Shown: positions 60,631-64,000 of the stretch, one piece after another
How the letters are laid out: the number at the start of each line of letters is the position of its first letter
How positions within the stretch are numbered: the first letter of the stretch is position 1
Assembly: GCA_022695795.1 (NCBI GenBank)
Contig: MU404179.1
Location: 1-64,000 of the forward strand
Direction of reading: 5' to 3'
DNA: 64,000 nt
DNA from: Biscogniauxia marginata
Lineage: Eukaryota > Ascomycota > Sordariomycetes > Xylariales > Xylariaceae
Notes under the pieces: generated by a model
Database searches by the model: none
Told to the model about the DNA's origin: nothing
What the model saw: only the letters and a program-made list of their open reading frames with translations
Position numbers and translations under genes: made by a program

Positions 60631-61343
60631 ATTCACCGTGATCCGATACCCATCAAAGCTGCTGGCTGGAGCAACAGTAGAGCAGGTCGTTGGGGGAAGC
60701 TCCAAGCTCGAGAAGTCCTAATTTTGGCTCCAGCTTGCAGAGCCATAAAACGCTGGATCGGGATTGAGAGGTGGTGGGACGGGACGTCGCTGTCTTCAAA
60801 TGACAGCGCAAATGGAGAAATACAGTGGATATATATAAAACCGATGCTTACTAATGTCATTGTGCTTTTACAAAGGTAGGGCCAGGAAAGAAGTGGTGGT
60901 CCCTAGACGAATAGCATAGATGTCATAACGGAATACCAACGCGTGGAACCTCAGCCGGCCATCGGCTACTATAAATGGACACGATGAAAATGAAAATGAA
61001 AATGAAAATGAAAATGAGCAGGTACAGCTTTAAAATTTAGGTATGCAGTAGGTAGTTACCTACTTTAGTATCGCGTGATGGGACAGGACGCGTTCTAAAA
61101 TCCCCGGGTTAACGCGTGAAAATGCCTGAGTAGCCACTCTTCAGCCACAGATAGCTGAAATGCGCCACTTCTCCCTTCGCGCTCTCAGCTGCTGTATCAA
61201 CGTTTGTACCACGACACTTCCATATCAACTTCCGGTTGTCCCAACCTATCCCTCAACTGGAGGGTTGTTTTCGGAATAAACCTCGGGTTCAGCAACCTGA
61301 GTCTCTTTTGGACGCTTCCCACCATTTCTCGTTAAATTTCACG
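60631..61343. other. Divergent promoter region between RTC4-like and dynactin genes
   Basis: About 700 bases shared by two divergent genes. It contains an (ATGAAA)5 repeat and a CCAACCTATCCC leader. No other gene is seen. Confidence 0.55.
60984..61013. repeat. (ATGAAA)5 hexanucleotide repeat
   Basis: Five perfect ATGAAA units followed by ATGAGC, located in the divergent promoter. Confidence 0.85.
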
Positions 61344-62727
61344 ATGGCAGTGAATCGTAAATATGCAGACCTACCAGATTTGGTATGCAAGCCCCTGCCT
61401 GAACCTTGCTGTAATGATTGTACTGACACGACAAGGACTCTGCACCCGACATCTACGAAACCCCCGACTTGACAGACGATAACTCTACCATTCCGGTAAG
61501 CTTAGGTTTTCAGGTTCAATATAAGTACAAACTATCTAATACCTCTAGACCACCGCAGGACGGTCGCAATCCGAAAATGAGTTTGACGACGAAGATGACG
61601 ATTCCCCTGGCATCTCGCACTCTCGTTTACGAATAGATCAAGCTCGATCTCGATTCCTACCTGCGAACGTTGATGCCAGGGATGTCGACTTTTCAGATCG
61701 ATTGATTGGGAAGCGCAAATCGTACCGAACATCTAGTCGGAGACAACGAGTTCTCGAAGATGGTACAAGAGAGATCGGCGACCTGAGCGACGAGGAAGAT
61801 GGTGAAAGTCTGGAAAAGAAAATTGCGCGTCTGAAGCGTGAAATCCAGGAAGCCAAAGAGGAATACGGAAAACAGAATACAGAGTCGAAGGAGGCCGACC
61901 CAGACCAGGATGCAGAGCTTGTTTCACTAAGTCAAGCACTTGACGAAATGTCCACCTTGCCGGAGAGGGGGATAGTGGTTAGGACGCATTCTGCGAGAGC
62001 AATAGGCGAGGCTACAAACCAATCTGTGGAAGAGTCGACCCAGCCAGTGGATGGGGCGACATATACGGTTACTTACGCGCCAAACTATGAGCAAAGCCAC
62101 GCCCTTGCCAAAGCTGCGGACTTTGACCGACGGCTTGTACTTTTGGAAAAGGCAATCGGCATCACCTCATCTGCCATGCCCGAGTTAGACAGCAATGGTC
62201 TACCTCGGGCTATCATGCCGACGCTCGATACCCTCCAGAAACAGATCCTCACATTATCCGAAGCGTCAACTTCCTCTCTCGATAGCATTAGTCGCCGGGT
62301 GAGGACGCTGACGCAGGAGGCCGAACAGCTAGAGAAGGCTAGAAAGGCTGCTAGGATCGCTCAGGAAAGCCTTGCGTCCTCAGGTGGCTCTCCTGTGGAA
62401 ATAGAAGACTCGGAACAAACGGCCAAGATCGACGCGCTCTACGGAACCCTACCAACGATTGAGAATCTGACACCTCTTCTCCCCCCGTTACTTGACAGGC
62501 TTCGCTCACTAAGAGCGATACATGCCAATGCAGCAACCGCTAGCGATACCCTAGAGCGGATCGAAAAATCGCAGGCTGAGATGGCATCAGATATCGAACA
62601 ATGGAGAGAAGGCCTGGAGAAGATCGAGGCAGCTATGGGCGAGGGGCAAACTGTTATGACTGGAAATATGAAGGTGGTCGAGGGATGGGTTCAGGACCTC
62701 GAGGCGAAGATGGCTAAGCTGTCCTAG
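61344..62727 (+). CDS. Dynactin subunit p50 / dynamitin
   Basis: Three exons (61344-61382, 61436-61495, 61549-62727) join in phase to 425 aa. The N terminus MAVNRKYADLPDLDSAPDIY followed by ETPDL is the conserved dynamitin start, which anchors p50 to the Arp1 filament. The rest is mostly coiled coil: LEKKIARLKREIQEAKEEY near 130-150, then long helices to the end. Dynamitin holds the p150Glued arm to the Arp1 rod so that dynein can bind cargo; in filamentous fungi it is needed for nuclear migration and vesicle transport. Both introns are GT-AG and short (53 nt each). The divergent RTC4-like gene shares the promoter region. In Neurospora the orthologue belongs to the ropy gene set. Confidence 0.92.
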
Positions 62728-63202
62728 AGGGAATTCTATTTCCACGACATGTGGATGTAGCACATTTTCATACCGATACCCTAGTTCAAATCGCGAATGA
62801 TGTCTGACGAGCCTGAATCTCGCATGGTGATATGTTCCTTGCTCGCTTGGTGATCAACATGAGTGCAAAACGTTTACCCACCTCCTTTTAACGAAGTGAT
62901 GGCTGTTGTATGAACCTATACCACTGACAGCTGGCGGCCAGTTGCAAAGGGTTAGTGGCGGTTTTGTTCCCATCGGAGGCTTGCATGGCCTGTGCTTCCT
63001 GCAAAAAAAAAAAAACCCACGCACACATTACGCGAGAGATTCTACTTGCAAAAATTCCACCCAGCTCAACCTCGTTCGACAAATCTCCCTATTCGCGACC
63101 AACAAGCAGTTTTTTCCGCTCAAGACAACACACACGTACGATCGATTCAACTCTGTCACCTCGAGATTCAACGTCTGACAAGCCATTCAGAAATTCGCAG
63201 AT
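62728..63202. other. Intergenic region and eS28 leader
   Basis: No gene seen. It holds a poly-A tract at 63003-63015 and a pyrimidine-rich leader before the ribosomal-protein gene. Confidence 0.55.
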
Positions 63203-63586
63203 ATGGATTCCGCCAAAGCCCCCGTCAAGCTCGTTAAGGTCACAAGGGTCCTGGGCCGAACTGGTACGACTTCTAAATTGGAAGCTCGCATGAGATGGAC
63301 AGCAGCTTATATGATATAGGTTCCCGTGGAGGTGTTACCCAGGTCCGCGTCGAGTTCAGTAAGTAATTTCTATAGTTATAGCTAACGCAGGTCAAGAATG
63401 CGCATACTAACTGCTATCGCAGTGGATGATCAGACCCGTAGTATTATTCGCAATGTCAAGGGGCCCGGTAAAGCACACGCACTCGCCGTGAGACCTCAGA
63501 CACACTAACACGGAATTTCCGCAGTTCGCGAGGACGACATCTTGGTTTTGCTCGAGTCGGAACGTGAAGCCAGAAGACTGCGATAA
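63203..63586 (+). CDS. RPS28: Small ribosomal subunit protein eS28
   Basis: Four exons (63203-63263, 63320-63358, 63423-63467, 63525-63586) encode 68 aa, the normal length for eS28. The start MDSAKAPVKLVKVTRVLGRT, the middle GGVTQVRVEFMDDQTRSIIR and the end REDDILVLLESEREARRLR are near-invariant in eukaryotes. The protein sits near the mRNA exit region of the 40S subunit. Three introns in about 200 coding bases is a high density but usual for fungal ribosomal protein genes. All junctions are GT-AG and keep phase. It is the most certain gene in the window. Confidence 0.97.
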
Positions 63587-64000
63587 ACGATTCTCCCAGG
63601 GCGATGAAGAAGAAGATTGGGATGGTAGACGGATGGTCGTTCTTCGGTTGGTATTATGGAGTGAATAAGGACAGGGTCATTACAGTATTCGCGCTCGGTA
63701 TTCCTCTTCTCTCGGGAGTCACTGGACTATGGGAATTGCGCCTTACAAAATAAGAGTTCATACCCAAAGTTGCCGGGTCACTATGATGCGAATCTCCCGA
63801 CCAACATGGGCAGAAAATAACCTGGATTCTACATAGGCGTTGTAGATGAGATCGCCAACTACAAATCCAGCTGACTGTCACCAACAGACTACTTTTTTCT
63901 CTCTCTCTCGCTTCAGCCAAATGACCTTCCCGCAGCATATGCATGCTAGTGTAATGTGGATGACTAATCACTAATTAACTAGCTTTAGCCAAGAAGCAAT
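63587..64000. other. 3' flank of eS28, no gene seen
   Basis: The final 414 bases show no supportable coding region. An ORF on the minus strand at 63654-63971 has no recognised features and overlaps the likely eS28 3' UTR. Confidence 0.5.

Overview
The window is nuclear DNA of a filamentous ascomycete, most likely a Sordariomycete. The genes carry several short introns of about 45-120 nt with GTAAGT/GTATGT-type donors and CTAAC-type branch sites. They include a fungal LRR-PP2C adenylate cyclase, a Zn(II)2Cys6 protein, a Pth11/SAT4-type rhodopsin-fold membrane protein and a highly reducing polyketide synthase (HR-PKS). Gene models below were spliced by hand. A model is called solid when its exon phases close and family motifs run across the junctions.

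Layout. (1) 1.2-7.6 kb: a trans-enoyl-reductase-like medium-chain dehydrogenase, a 149-aa predicted mitochondrial membrane protein, a 231-aa protein with two tandem Zn2Cys6 clusters plus a coiled coil, and a 77-aa single-span membrane protein. (2) 7.6-11.9 kb: no supportable gene; a short (CTAAC)6 telomere-like tract lies near its end. (3) 11.9-19.1 kb: one very large Lys/Glu-rich low-complexity gene of about 2,290 aa. (4) 22.0-43.9 kb: a biosynthetic gene cluster. On the minus strand it has a coiled-coil ORF, the HR-PKS (KS-AT-DH-MT-ER-KR-ACP, about 2,590 aa) and a 7-TM rhodopsin-domain protein. On the plus strand it has a BBE-type FAD oxidoreductase, an O-methyltransferase and a cytochrome P450. 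Two AT-rich blocks, one holding a perfect 38-bp tandem repeat, lie inside it. (5) 44.3-47.8 kb: two doubtful small ORFs and a small secreted Cys-containing protein. (6) 49.2-63.6 kb: conserved core genes: adenylate cyclase, an RTC4-like protein, dynactin p50 (dynamitin) and ribosomal protein eS28.

How the cluster may work. The PKS would make a reduced, C-methylated chain, with its own ER domain. The P450 and the flavin oxidase would oxidise it and the methyltransferase would cap a hydroxyl. No thioesterase, transporter or dedicated regulator is visible inside the cluster. The PKS, methyltransferase and membrane-protein genes splice cleanly. The FAD oxidase has a one-base frameshift in a G5 run, and the last P450 junction cannot be closed in frame, so the oxidative steps may be decaying or the sequence may hold single-base errors.

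The most unusual single gene is the tandem Zn2Cys6 protein at 4.4-5.2 kb. Both zinc clusters are split by a phase-0 intron at the same place, just before the third cysteine, which points to an internal duplication that copied the intron too.
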